A DNA stretch of 64,000 nt from Flavobacterium sp. NRK F7 (GTDB lineage Bacteria > Bacteroidota > Bacteroidia > Flavobacteriales > Flavobacteriaceae). The stretch is taken from the NCBI RefSeq assembly GCF_024054195.1, contig NZ_JAMXLB010000001.1, forward strand, positions 1,729,624-1,793,623, written 5' to 3'. The translations under genes were made by a program, and so were the position numbers. Of the stretch, positions 53,235 to 61,851 are shown one piece after another (within the stretch, counting starts at the first letter, position 1; the number at the start of each line of letters is the position of its first letter). The notes under the pieces were generated by a model that did no database searches, was not told the origin of the DNA, and was given only the letters and a program-made list of their open reading frames with translations.

Positions 53235-53274
53235 AAAAAAGGAGTTTATTTGATACATAAACTCCTTTTTTTTA
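53233..53274. terminator. Bidirectional terminator
   Basis: AAAAAAAAGGAGTTTAT pairs with ATAAACTCCTTTTTTTT. It separates the ftsY operon from the converging serine hydrolase gene; the two stops lie at its edges. Confidence 0.92.
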
Positions 53275-54627
53275 TTAATTGATTACTGCATTTATTTTTT
53301 CCCATAATACATCATCAAAATCAGATAAGGCAAAATTAGAACCATCGGCTGCATCTCCCATTCTTATAATAACTAATTTTCGACTAGGTACTACATAAAT
53401 TTTCTGATCATTTTTGCCTAATGCCATGTACATATCATTTGTTCCATTTGGAATTAATTCGCCAGGAAATTGTATCTGAGTTTGTGGCAAATGATACGTT
53501 GATTTACCATTTAGCCACCATAAATAACCATATGCTTCATTTATGTTTTGGGAAGTGGTAATCGCATTGGTAAAAAAAGTAGTATTAATAATTTGTGTGC
53601 CGTTCCAATTTCCATTATTTAAGGCCAAAAGTCCAAATCGAGCCATACTTCTTGAGTTACTCCAATACACACTTAAATCGCCATTCGGAATCCAAGCTCC
53701 AGTCATTCCAATAGGATTTTTTAATTTACTATTGAAATAATTTTCCCAAGTTTGACCAGAAGCGGCAGCTACAACATCTTGTAATTTTACATATACATTA
53801 TGATAAGCCCATCTCGTGCCAGCATCTGCGACATATTGAAGATTTGCAGGTGATACATCATCACCTAAACTATCATCAAGACCAGAACTCATACTTAATA
53901 AGTGTTTACAGGTAATCAAATTTTCTTTCGCTAATGGTGCGCTAGTCCATCCTGTACCTAAATGGTCTGAAACCTTATCTGTAATGGAAAGTAAGCCCTC
54001 TTGTTCTGCAATTCCTGTTAAAGTAGAAGTTAAGGTTTTTCCAGCACTAGCCCAATACCAAGCACTAGAATTAGTATGACCATTAAAGTAATATTCCATA
54101 ACGATTTTACCATTATGAAGCACTATAAAACTTTTACTGTTTTTAGTTTCTAAATAATTCAATAAGGCAGGAATATTACTTTCATTCCAAGAAAGACTTG
54201 CTGGAGTTTTAGTGGTCCAAGTAGTAGCGTCGTTAGGAGGGAAATACATACTTTCTTCTGTAGTAAAAGAGACTTCGTTTCCGTAAGCTGTTCCTTGGCT
54301 ATTTGTAGCATAAGCTCTAATAAAATAGGTTGTATTTTCGGATAAACCTGTAATTGTGGATTGGAAAGTTCCTGTTTGAGTATTAGTAGCATTAAAATTT
54401 TGACTTACTGTGGGGTTGGGATTGGTATCCCAGCAAAAACCACTAGTTGTAATCAAAGTTCCTCCGTTTTGAATAATTGTTGCTTCTACGGTTGCAGAAG
54501 AAGTAGTTGTATTGGAAATAGTGCCAGTTTGTATTGTTGGAATAGTTAATATACTGGTAGAATCATCTTCGGATGAACTACAGCTAACTAATAATAATAA
54601 CAAATAAAGGAAACTTATATTTTTCAT
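53275..54627 (-). CDS. Lipoprotein serine hydrolase (beta-lactamase/PBP-like) with N-terminal Fn3-like domain
   Basis: A 450-residue protein with a lipoprotein signal (LYLLLLLVSC; Cys16) followed by SSSEDDS, which resembles the acidic surface-export signal of Bacteroidota lipoproteins. An Fn3-like domain (residues 30-125) precedes a beta-lactamase family (Pfam Beta-lactamase) domain. The active-site Ser-x-x-Lys is SAGK in WYWASAGKTLTS near residue 193, and the Tyr motif is in the YWSNSRSMARF region. It is likely an outer-membrane esterase or peptidase with an unknown substrate rather than a true beta-lactamase. Confidence 0.88.
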   Translation of the reverse strand: MKNISFLYLLLLLVSCSSSEDDSTSILTIPTIQTGTISNTTTSSATVEATIIQNGGTLITTSGFCWDTNPNPTVSQNFNATNTQTGTFQSTITGLSENTTYFIRAYATNSQGTAYGNEVSFTTEESMYFPPNDATTWTTKTPASLSWNESNIPALLNYLETKNSKSFIVLHNGKIVMEYYFNGHTNSSAWYWASAGKTLTSTLTGIAEQEGLLSITDKVSDHLGTGWTSAPLAKENLITCKHLLSMSSGLDDSLGDDVSPANLQYVADAGTRWAYHNVYVKLQDVVAAASGQTWENYFNSKLKNPIGMTGAWIPNGDLSVYWSNSRSMARFGLLALNNGNWNGTQIINTTFFTNAITTSQNINEAYGYLWWLNGKSTYHLPQTQIQFPGELIPNGTNDMYMALGKNDQKIYVVPSRKLVIIRMGDAADGSNFALSDFDDVLWEKINAVIN

Positions 54628-54715
54628 AAAAAGAAATTTCTAGGTTTGACAATAAAAGTAGTAAATAGTTTAATTTGTCAATTTGAAATTGTAATTTTAT
54701 TTCAAATTTTTACGC

Positions 54716-55150
54716 ATGAAAAAAATACTATTTGTTGCTCTATTTTTTATTATTACCTCTTGTTCTAAAAAGATTTCTTCTTCGGATTTATATTTTTTAA
54801 ACGGATTTTGGGAAATAGAAAAAGTAGTTAAAGAGGGAAAAACGGTAAAAGAGTATAAAATAAATGAATCAGTGGAACGATTTAATTTTCATGATGATAA
54901 AGGAACTCGTAATAAGGTAATAGTACTTTATAATGGTAATTTTGTGCTTAATAATGTGGTACAAGAATTTTCTATTGAAGAAGAAGAAGGAACTTTTTAT
55001 TTGTTGAATCATACTGAGTTTTCAGATTGGAGGGAGGAAATAGAAAAATTAGATGAAAAAGAATTGGTGATTAAAAATGAGGAAGGAATTCAGTATTTTT
55101 TTAAAAAACGAACAGATATTAATTTAGGAACAAATGGCAAAGAGATTTAG
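54716..55150 (+). CDS. Lipocalin-like lipoprotein
   Basis: A 144-residue lipoprotein (signal LFFIITSC; Cys16). The mature part begins near LYFLNGFWEIEKVVKEGKTVKEY, a start seen in lipocalin-like proteins of Bacteroidota, and goes on as beta strands (FNFHDDKGTRNKVIVLYNGNF, FYLLNHTEF). The exact family is uncertain. It overlaps the next gene by 17 bp. Confidence 0.78.
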   Translation: MKKILFVALFFIITSCSKKISSSDLYFLNGFWEIEKVVKEGKTVKEYKINESVERFNFHDDKGTRNKVIVLYNGNFVLNNVVQEFSIEEEEGTFYLLNHTEFSDWREEIEKLDEKELVIKNEEGIQYFFKKRTDINLGTNGKEI

Positions 55151-55430
55151 TGAAGAAGCTTCAATTAAAGATGTTTTAAAAAGTTTTGTTGTTCAAAATA
55201 AATTAGAAACAGGAATTGATAAGGTAAATATTAAAGAAGCTTGGATTGCAATAATGGGAAATGGTGTAGCGAGCTATACCGAAGCGATTGAATTGAAAAA
55301 TACTACTTTGTATGTGAAATTAACATCTTCGGTTTTAAGGGAAGAATTGTTTTATGGAAGGGAAAAAATTATTAAAATGATAAATGATGAAATGGGTAAA
55401 GAAATTATCAATAAAGTTATTTTAACTTGA
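55134..55430 (+). CDS. DUF721 (DciA-like) domain protein
   Basis: A 98-residue protein with ASIKDVLKSFVVQNKLETGIDKVNIKEAW and WIAIMGNGVASYTEAIELKNTTLYVKL. It is the DUF721/DciA-like pattern. DciA proteins load the replicative helicase in bacteria without DnaC; whether this short form does so is not known. It overlaps the lipoprotein gene by 17 bp, which suggests coupling. Confidence 0.87.
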   Translation: MAKRFSEEASIKDVLKSFVVQNKLETGIDKVNIKEAWIAIMGNGVASYTEAIELKNTTLYVKLTSSVLREELFYGREKIIKMINDEMGKEIINKVILT

Positions 55431-55444
55431 TGAATTAAACCCTA

Positions 55445-55482
55445 TAAAAAAAAGCGCTGTATGAAAAACAGCGCTTTTTTGT
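55445..55482. terminator. Bidirectional terminator
   Basis: AAAAAAAAGCGCTGT pairs with ACAGCGCTTTTTT around ATGAAAA. It separates DUF721 from the converging gap gene. Confidence 0.92.
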
Positions 55483-55499
55483 TTATAAGGCATTGTCTA

Positions 55500-56948
55500 T
55501 TAATAATAGGTGTAACGTCTTACTTTAGAAATATATTTAGCCAATCGAATTACTTGGTGACTATAACCATATTCGTTATCATACCAAACATACATTACGA
55601 TATTTTTACCATCTGCAGAAACAATGGTAGCATTACTGTCATAAATAGATGGAGCAGAAGTTCCTACAATATCAGAAGATACTAATTCGTTGTTTAGTGA
55701 GTATTTAATTTGTTCTACTAATTTCCCTTCTAAAGCATATTTTTTCATAATATTGTTTAAATCTGCAACTGAAGTTTCTTTGTTAACTTCTAAATTTAAA
55801 ACAACTAATGAGCCATTGGGTACAGGTACTCTAATGGCATTAGAAGTTAGTTTTCCAGCCAAAGTTGGTAATGCTTTTGCTACTGCGCTACCAGCACCAG
55901 TCTCAGTAATTACCATGTTTAAGGCAGCAGAACGTCCTCTACGGTATTTTTTATGCATATTGTCTACCAAGTTTTGATCATTGGTATACGCATGAATGGT
56001 TTCTATGTGACCTTTTACAACTCCTAATGTATCTTCAACTACTTTTAAAATTGGTGTAATTGCATTAGTAGTACAAGATGCAGCTGAGTAAATGGTAACT
56101 TCATCTGGATTAAAATCTTCATGATTTACCCCATAAACAATATTAGGAACTCCTTTACCTGGTGCAGTTAATAAAACTTTATCTACCCCTTTAGAAGTTA
56201 AATGTCTTTTTAATGCTTCTTCAGTAGTGAAAGCTCCTGTGTTGTCAATTACTAAAGCATCTTCAATACCATAAGTAGTATAGTCAATTTCTTCTGGACT
56301 TGAAGCAGTTATAATATGTACCGTTGTGCCATTAATAGTTAGGGCATTGTTTTCAATATCCGCTTGAACAGATCCTTCAAAATCACCATGTACAGAATCA
56401 TAACGTAATAAAGAAGCTCTTTTTTCTAATAAAACAGCATCTGTTTTATCACGAGTAACGATAGCTCTTAATCGTAATTGTTGTCCTTTACCAATTTTAC
56501 TCATCATTTCACGAGCTAAAAGACGACCAATTCTACCAAAACCATATAAAACGACATCTTTAGGTTTGATTTCTTGGTATTCTTTAGCGTTTCTTAATTT
56601 GTCAATTACAAAGGCTTTAGAATCGTTGTATTTATCATCTTCTAAATGGTATTCATAGGTAAGTTTACCAATGTCAATTCGGGAAGGTGGTAAATCTAAA
56701 CTTTGAATAGCACTTGCAATTTCAACAGAATCGAAAATGTTAATTGGTTTTTCAACAAATTGTCCTGCATATTCATGAAGGTTGATAATGTCGCTAACGC
56801 TTCTGTCAATCAATTGATTTCTAAAAAGAATTAATTCAATGGATTTGTCATACCATAAATCACTGATGATTTTAATAAATTCGACACATGCTTTTCTTCT
56901 ATCTGCTTGAAACGTAAGCTCTTTTTCGTATAAAGTGTTGTTGTTCAT
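55500..56948 (-). CDS. gap: Glyceraldehyde-3-phosphate dehydrogenase, long form
   Basis: A 482-residue GAPDH. The catalytic domain starts near residue 125 with VVLYGFGRIGRLLAREMM (NAD-binding fold); the active Cys is in SAASCTTNAITP near residue 290 and the ending YDNEYGYSHQVIRLAKYI is typical. The extra 125 residues in front are helical (KACVEFIKIISDLWYDKSIELILFRNQLI) and conserved in the Flavobacteria long form. It catalyses the NAD(P)-linked step of glycolysis or gluconeogenesis. It has its own -7 box at 56986-56993. Confidence 0.95.
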   Translation of the reverse strand: MNNNTLYEKELTFQADRRKACVEFIKIISDLWYDKSIELILFRNQLIDRSVSDIINLHEYAGQFVEKPINIFDSVEIASAIQSLDLPPSRIDIGKLTYEYHLEDDKYNDSKAFVIDKLRNAKEYQEIKPKDVVLYGFGRIGRLLAREMMSKIGKGQQLRLRAIVTRDKTDAVLLEKRASLLRYDSVHGDFEGSVQADIENNALTINGTTVHIITASSPEEIDYTTYGIEDALVIDNTGAFTTEEALKRHLTSKGVDKVLLTAPGKGVPNIVYGVNHEDFNPDEVTIYSAASCTTNAITPILKVVEDTLGVVKGHIETIHAYTNDQNLVDNMHKKYRRGRSAALNMVITETGAGSAVAKALPTLAGKLTSNAIRVPVPNGSLVVLNLEVNKETSVADLNNIMKKYALEGKLVEQIKYSLNNELVSSDIVGTSAPSIYDSNATIVSADGKNIVMYVWYDNEYGYSHQVIRLAKYISKVRRYTYY

Positions 56949-56985
56949 GAAGTAAAAAATAAAATGGTGTTGTTTAATTTTTTTG

Positions 56986-56993
56986 CAAAAGTA
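56986..56993 (-). promoter_or_regulatory. -7 box of gap
   Basis: On the minus strand TACTTTTG is an exact TAnnTTTG match 37 bp before the start codon. Confidence 0.55.
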
Positions 56994-57073
56994 CTCATTT
57001 CAATCGTTTTCGTAAAATATTTTTTTAAATAAAAAATCTGTATAAAAATATTTCGTCTCAAAGTAAATTAAAG

Positions 57074-57081
57074 TATTTTTG
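57074..57081 (+). promoter_or_regulatory. -7 box of the PagL-like gene
   Basis: TATTTTTG is an exact TAnnTTTG match 21 bp before the ATG at 57103. Confidence 0.55.
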
Positions 57082-57102
57082 GAGCTATTAATTCAACCCA
57101 AA

Positions 57103-57735
57103 ATGAAATTTCTTTTTACGGCTATTTTCTGCTCTCTTTATTTTATTGCACACTCTCAAGAACAAGCTACTGAAAAAAAATGGTTGCGAATTGGTTTTGT
57201 ATCTGGATACTCTTCTCAAAATACGTTTTTAAAACAAGATAGCGACTATTTGTATGAAAATATGAGTTATAAAATCTCCAATCATTTTAATTTATCTAAA
57301 AAGGATAATCATTCGTGGGAATTACTAGTAGAACCTAGTTATTATCGATCAAGACATCAGTTATTTAATTATTGGTTCATTAGTCATACAGTGCCAAATG
57401 GAGATGAGTTAAGGGCTAAATTTATGCCTTTTAAGTCCATGAACGAATACGTTTTAAATTTGGGTGTTATTTATCGTTATTATTTTAATCCTAAAAATTC
57501 TATATATGGTTTGGCAAATGTAGGGCCGATGTATATAGATACAGAAACAGAACGTTTACAAAAAGGATTTGCTTTTAGTGATATATTTGCGTTAGGTTCG
57601 AATTATAAATTAGGTCGTATTTCTTTAGATGTAAAATGCCTATTCAGACATGTTTCCAATGCCAATCTTCAAAAGCCAAATTTTGGTTATAATGCGATAG
57701 GTTTTGAATTGGGTACCTATTACGAATTTAATTAA
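57103..57735 (+). CDS. PagL-like acyloxyacyl hydrolase (lipid A deacylase family)
   Basis: A 210-residue outer-membrane protein with signal peptide (MKFLFTAIFCSLYFIAHSQ). The PagL active-site pattern is visible as FRHVSNANLQKPNFGYN near residues 181-197, with the His-x-Ser-Asn-Ala motif. The rest is beta-barrel-like, ending in GFELGTYYEFN. It would remove an acyl chain from lipid A. An in-frame non-preferred start 24 bp upstream (57079) lies inside the -7 box and is rejected. The gene is alone and followed by a hairpin. Confidence 0.85.
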   Translation: MKFLFTAIFCSLYFIAHSQEQATEKKWLRIGFVSGYSSQNTFLKQDSDYLYENMSYKISNHFNLSKKDNHSWELLVEPSYYRSRHQLFNYWFISHTVPNGDELRAKFMPFKSMNEYVLNLGVIYRYYFNPKNSIYGLANVGPMYIDTETERLQKGFAFSDIFALGSNYKLGRISLDVKCLFRHVSNANLQKPNFGYNAIGFELGTYYEFN

Positions 57736-57741
57736 ATAAAA

Positions 57742-57776
57742 TAAGCAGGATTCTTCTTTAAAAGAATCCTGCTTAT
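57742..57776. terminator. Hairpin between the PagL-like gene and htrA
   Basis: TAAGCAGGATTCTT pairs with AAGAATCCTGCTTA. It lies between converging genes; the T-run is weak on the plus strand, so use in both directions is uncertain. Confidence 0.75.
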
Positions 57777-57802
57777 AACTTAAATAATAATGAAGATGAA
57801 AA

Positions 57803-59185
57803 TTAAAAGATAACCTGTATCAATTGGCCATCACTTGTAATCAATTTGTATTGTGACCTAGGGTTTCTTTTACTTTTAATATATGAGGTTACTTTTTCTG
57901 CGTCTTCAGCTTTTCTTCCATCAACAGTCAGCACAATACTACCTTGTAAAGCGTCTGCATATTCCATTATTCCAGGGTTTTTGATTGTTTTTATGCGTAC
58001 ACCATAATCAATATTGTTTTCTTTTTTATCATCATTCGAAATATCTTCAAACTCAATTCCATTAGCTTCTAAAATCAAAAGTTCTTTTTTAGTTAATTTA
58101 ACTGGAATGATTTTTTCGTCTCCATCTCTTAAAACGGTAACATTTACAATTTCTTCTGGACGTTTGGAATTAATGTAGGTTGTTAAATCATTGAATTTAT
58201 TGATTTTTTTGTTGTCTATTTTGATAATGATATCACCCTCTTTTATTCCTGCTTTTTCAGCACCCGATTTTTTGGTAACACCACCTACATAAAATCCTTG
58301 TGTTTCATTCACTCCTATTTCTTTTGAGAAAACACTGTTTAATTCTCTTCCTTCAATTCCTAAAACTCCTCGTTGCACATTTCCAAATTGCATCAAATCT
58401 TCAATGATTTTTCGGGTAATGTTAGAAGGTACTGCGAAAGAATATCCAGCATAACTTCCTGTTGGTGAAGAAATCATAGTGTTAATACCGATTAATTCCC
58501 CACGCGTATTCACTAATGCGCCTCCACTATTTCCGGGGTTAACCGCAGCATCTGTTTGAATAAAAGATTGTAAGCCTTGGTTGCTTAAATCTCTGGCTTT
58601 AGCGGATACAATTCCAGCAGTTACGGTTGATGTTAAATTGTAGGGATTACCAACTGCTAAGACCCATTCGCCCACTTTAAGGTTTTCTGAGTCACCAAAA
58701 ACAATATACGGGAGTTTTTCGTCTGTATCAATTTTAATTAAAGCAATATCCATGCTAGAATCGGTACCAATTAACTTGGCTTTGTAACTCTTATTATTGT
58801 TTAGAGTGACTTCTAATTGGCTAGCATTATCAATTACATGATTATTGGTAACAATATACCCATCTTCTGAAATAATAACTCCAGAACCTGTTCCTATTTG
58901 CATTTGTTGTTGCGTACCACCTCTTCCGTAACCAAAAATGTATTCCATTGGATTACTGTACACTCTTTGTAAAGTCATGTTTTTAACGTGAACCACACTA
59001 TGGACTGCTGTTTCTGCTGCAGTAGTAAAATCAATGTTTTCAGCTCCTAAGGCTACATTTCTTGTGTAGTTTGGAGCTACTGTAACTACTGAATTATTTT
59101 CGGGTTCTAAAAATAATTTGTAAGCACCTAAAGTAATGGCTCCACTTAATAATGCCACTAAAAAAATACTTCCTAATCGTTTCAT
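57803..59185 (-). CDS. htrA: Do family serine endopeptidase (HtrA/DegP-like)
   Basis: A 460-residue periplasmic protease with an N-terminal membrane anchor or signal (LGSIFLVALLSGAITLGAYKLFL). The trypsin-like triad is His near residue 114 (VTNNHVID), Asp near 143 (SSMDIALIKID) and Ser near 219 (NPGNSGGALV). Two PDZ-like domains follow (about 265-360 and 375-460). It degrades misfolded envelope proteins. Four TTTAAC-like repeats lie 130-175 bp upstream. Confidence 0.93.
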   Translation of the reverse strand: MKRLGSIFLVALLSGAITLGAYKLFLEPENNSVVTVAPNYTRNVALGAENIDFTTAAETAVHSVVHVKNMTLQRVYSNPMEYIFGYGRGGTQQQMQIGTGSGVIISEDGYIVTNNHVIDNASQLEVTLNNNKSYKAKLIGTDSSMDIALIKIDTDEKLPYIVFGDSENLKVGEWVLAVGNPYNLTSTVTAGIVSAKARDLSNQGLQSFIQTDAAVNPGNSGGALVNTRGELIGINTMISSPTGSYAGYSFAVPSNITRKIIEDLMQFGNVQRGVLGIEGRELNSVFSKEIGVNETQGFYVGGVTKKSGAEKAGIKEGDIIIKIDNKKINKFNDLTTYINSKRPEEIVNVTVLRDGDEKIIPVKLTKKELLILEANGIEFEDISNDDKKENNIDYGVRIKTIKNPGIMEYADALQGSIVLTVDGRKAEDAEKVTSYIKSKRNPRSQYKLITSDGQLIQVIF

Positions 59186-59315
59186 ATAAATTAAATTTTC
59201 TATAGTTATAAAAATGGGTTATTTTTTATTTAAATGTTTTTAAATAATGAAAACACATCTAAAAAAATAACAATAACGTTATGATATGATTCCATTGTAA
59301 AATTAAACACAATAT

Positions 59316-59358
59316 TTTAACAAAAAACCAGTTTAACGCTCGCTTAACAATGTTTAAC
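59316..59358. promoter_or_regulatory. Repeated TTTAAC elements upstream of htrA
   Basis: TTTAAC occurs at 59316-59321, 59332-59337 and 59353-59358, and CTTAAC at 59343-59348. The last three are 10-11 bp apart, on one face of the helix. The region between htrA and dapF (59186-59478) otherwise shows only AT-rich sequence and the dapF -7 box. A binding site is possible but unproven. Confidence 0.3.
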
Positions 59359-59451
59359 ATCTTATTAGTAATTCAAAATTGTAAGATCTAAGATGATTAA
59401 AATTAAGTTAGGTATACGAAAGAATATCTTTCAATCGTTATTTCTTTGTTT

Positions 59452-59459
59452 TATCTTTG
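59452..59459 (+). promoter_or_regulatory. -7 box of the dapF operon
   Basis: TATCTTTG is an exact TAnnTTTG match 19 bp upstream of the ATG at 59479. Confidence 0.55.
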
Positions 59460-59478
59460 TATCTTATTATTCACATAC

Positions 59479-60270
59479 ATGAACCTTACATTTTATAAAT
59501 ATCAAGGAACGGGAAATGATTTTGTTATGATTGACAATCGTACCAACTTCTTCCCCAAAAATAATACCAAACTCATTGCATTTTTATGTGATAGAAGATT
59601 TGGAATAGGTGCAGACGGATTAATTTTATTAGAGAATCATGAACACTACGATTTTAAAATGGTGTATTATAATTCGGATGGAAATGAGAGTAGTATGTGC
59701 GGGAATGGTGGAAGATGTCTCGTAGCTTTTGCCAAGCAATTGAATATTATTTGGGATAAAGCTGATTTCGAAGCTATTGATGGTTACCATTATGCGACTA
59801 TTGATGAAATTAATAAAGTCTCTTTGCAAATGAAAGATGTAGATGAATTACAAGTGTTTGAGAATTATACGTTTTTAAACACAGGTTCACCGCATCATGT
59901 GGAAGCCGTTACAGATTTAGCACAATTTGATGTAAAAACTATTGGTGCTCAAATTCGATATTCCGATTTGTATGGAAAAGCAGGTAGCAATGTTAATTTT
60001 GTAGAACAAATTGACAGTGACAAATTTGCAGTACGTACTTATGAAAGAGGAGTAGAGGATGAAACATTATCTTGTGGCACTGGAGTAACTGCAGTAGCAA
60101 TTGCAATGTATCATAATCAGTTTACCAATTCTAATAAAGTAAATTTGAAAGTAGAAGGTGGTGATTTAGAAGTGAATTTTGAAGCAAATAACGGAAAATA
60201 TACACATGTTTTTTTAACAGGTCCAGCAAAATATGTTTTTGAAGGAACCATCGAAATCGAAGCTATATAG
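59479..60270 (+). CDS. dapF: Diaminopimelate epimerase
   Basis: A 263-residue DapF enzyme. The start MNLTFYKYQGTGNDFVMIDN is typical; the two catalytic Cys residues are in SMCGNGGRC and LSCGTGVTA. It interconverts LL- and meso-diaminopimelate for lysine and peptidoglycan synthesis. The in-frame ATG at 59446 lies before the -7 box and is rejected. The stop overlaps the GTG start of the GNAT gene by one base; it heads an operon with mltG. Confidence 0.97.
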   Translation: MNLTFYKYQGTGNDFVMIDNRTNFFPKNNTKLIAFLCDRRFGIGADGLILLENHEHYDFKMVYYNSDGNESSMCGNGGRCLVAFAKQLNIIWDKADFEAIDGYHYATIDEINKVSLQMKDVDELQVFENYTFLNTGSPHHVEAVTDLAQFDVKTIGAQIRYSDLYGKAGSNVNFVEQIDSDKFAVRTYERGVEDETLSCGTGVTAVAIAMYHNQFTNSNKVNLKVEGGDLEVNFEANNGKYTHVFLTGPAKYVFEGTIEIEAI

Positions 60271-60803
60271 TGATTACTTTAAAAGGACAACATATCTATT
60301 TAAGAGCATTAGAACCTGAAGATTTAGAGTTCGTTTATGCAATTGAAAACAATGAGGAAATTTGGGAAATTAGTAATACACAAACCCCTTATAGTAGGTT
60401 TTTAATTCGCCAATATCTTGAAAACGCACATCAAGATATTTATGAAGCCAAACAACTCAGATTAGCGATTTGTCTCTTGAAGTCTGATGTAGCTGTTGGG
60501 TTAATTGATTTGTTTGATTTTGATCCCAAAAATAATAGAGCGGGAATCGGTATTTTGATCCAAAAAGAAGAAGATAGAACCAAAGGAATCGGGACCGAAG
60601 CACTTCAATTAGTAATACAATATGCATTCCATCAATTGCAATTACATCAATTATATGCAAACATTGGTAATGAAAACTCACGTAGTTTGCAACTTTTTTC
60701 TAAATTTGGTTTTCAGAAAATCGGAATCAAGAAAGATTGGAATCTAAACAATGGGAAGTACCAAGATGAATATTTGTTTCAATTAATTAATTTTAAAAAA
60801 TAG
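60270..60803 (+). CDS. GNAT family N-acetyltransferase (RimJ/RimL-like)
   Basis: A 177-residue acetyltransferase. ITLKGQHIYLRALEPEDLEFVY is the RimL-type start, and the CoA loop is IQKEEDRTKGIGTEALQLVIQYAF near residues 95-118, with IGNENSRSLQLFSKFGFQKIG near 130-150. It starts with GTG, which shares a base with the dapF stop. The substrate is unknown. The next gene, mltG, starts 4 bp later. Confidence 0.9.
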   Translation: MITLKGQHIYLRALEPEDLEFVYAIENNEEIWEISNTQTPYSRFLIRQYLENAHQDIYEAKQLRLAICLLKSDVAVGLIDLFDFDPKNNRAGIGILIQKEEDRTKGIGTEALQLVIQYAFHQLQLHQLYANIGNENSRSLQLFSKFGFQKIGIKKDWNLNNGKYQDEYLFQLINFKK

Positions 60804-60807
60804 CCAA

Positions 60808-61848
60808 TTGAATTTAAAAAAAATAGTTGCTTTTATAGCAGTAGCAGGAATTATAGTAGCAGGAATTGTAGCTTTTGTAATCTATAACAAGGCTTTTGTT
60901 CCGAATACAAAATTTACTCAAAATGAGGTGTACGTTTATATTCCAACGAATGCTTCTTACGAAGAAGTGAAAGATACGTTAAGTCATTATCTAGTAGATT
61001 TAGATAAATTTGACTTTATGGCTACCAATCGCAAATACAACCAAAATATAAAAGCAGGTCGTTTTTTATTGAAAAAAGGGATGTCTAATTTTGATGTGGT
61101 ACGTGCCTTACGATTGAATGTGCCTGTTAAAGTAGCTTTTAATAATCAAGAAAGTATTGGAAATTTAGCTGGAAGATTAGCATCACAAACAGAACCAGAT
61201 AGTTTGGATTTTGTAAAAGCCTTTACTGATCCAACATTTTTATCTGAAAATGAATTTACTGAAGAAACGGTTTTAGCCCTTTTTATTCCAGATACTTATG
61301 AGTTTTATTGGAATACATCTGCGGACAAAATAGCAGATAAAATGGCTAAATCCTATCGAAGATTTTGGAATAATGAAAGAAGGATGAAAGCAGCGGAGAA
61401 AAATCTTTCTCTTATACAAGTGGCTACATTGGCTTCTATCGTGCATAAAGAAACGGTTAAAGTAGAGGAAAGACCAAGAGTAGCGGGTGTTTATTTGAAT
61501 AGATTGGCTACTGGAATGCCTTTGCAAGCGGATCCAACGATAATTTATGCCTTAAAAAAACGTTCAGGCGATTATAATCAAGTGATTAAAAGAGTCTTGT
61601 ATGAAGATTTAAAAATAGATTCTCCTTACAATACCTATGTGAATGCAGGTTTGCCTCCAGCACCTATTACGATGCCAGATATTTCTGCTATAGATGCCGT
61701 CTTAAATGCAGAAAAACACGATTACTATTACTTTTGTGCCAGTCCTTCAAAACCAGGTTATCATGCTTTTGCTGCTAATTATGCACAACATCAAATCAAT
61801 GCAAGAGAATACAGTCAATGGGTGAATAAATTAGGAATTAACCGATAG
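60808..61848 (+). CDS. mltG: Endolytic transglycosylase MltG
   Basis: A 346-residue protein. An N-terminal membrane anchor (IVAFIAVAGIIVAGIVAFVIY) is followed by a LysM-like region and the YceG/MltG domain: ATLASIVHKETVKVEERPRVAGVYLNRL with the catalytic Glu215, PLQADPTIIYAL and SPYNTYVNAGLPPAPITMP. It cuts nascent glycan strands in the periplasm. It starts with TTG, 4 bp after the GNAT gene stop; no in-frame ATG is available at the right place. Confidence 0.95.
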   Translation: MNLKKIVAFIAVAGIIVAGIVAFVIYNKAFVPNTKFTQNEVYVYIPTNASYEEVKDTLSHYLVDLDKFDFMATNRKYNQNIKAGRFLLKKGMSNFDVVRALRLNVPVKVAFNNQESIGNLAGRLASQTEPDSLDFVKAFTDPTFLSENEFTEETVLALFIPDTYEFYWNTSADKIADKMAKSYRRFWNNERRMKAAEKNLSLIQVATLASIVHKETVKVEERPRVAGVYLNRLATGMPLQADPTIIYALKKRSGDYNQVIKRVLYEDLKIDSPYNTYVNAGLPPAPITMPDISAIDAVLNAEKHDYYYFCASPSKPGYHAFAANYAQHQINAREYSQWVNKLGINR

Positions 61849-61851
61849 TTT

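Noticed and set aside
53275..54627. Considered as a true beta-lactamase linked to BlaI regulation
   Set aside because: It is 50 kb from blaI, carries an Fn3-like domain and lacks the layout of class A or C enzymes; an esterase-type hydrolase is more likely.
55461..55685. Plus-strand frame at the 3' end of gap
   Set aside because: It is antisense to the conserved C-terminus of gap and begins inside the bidirectional terminator.
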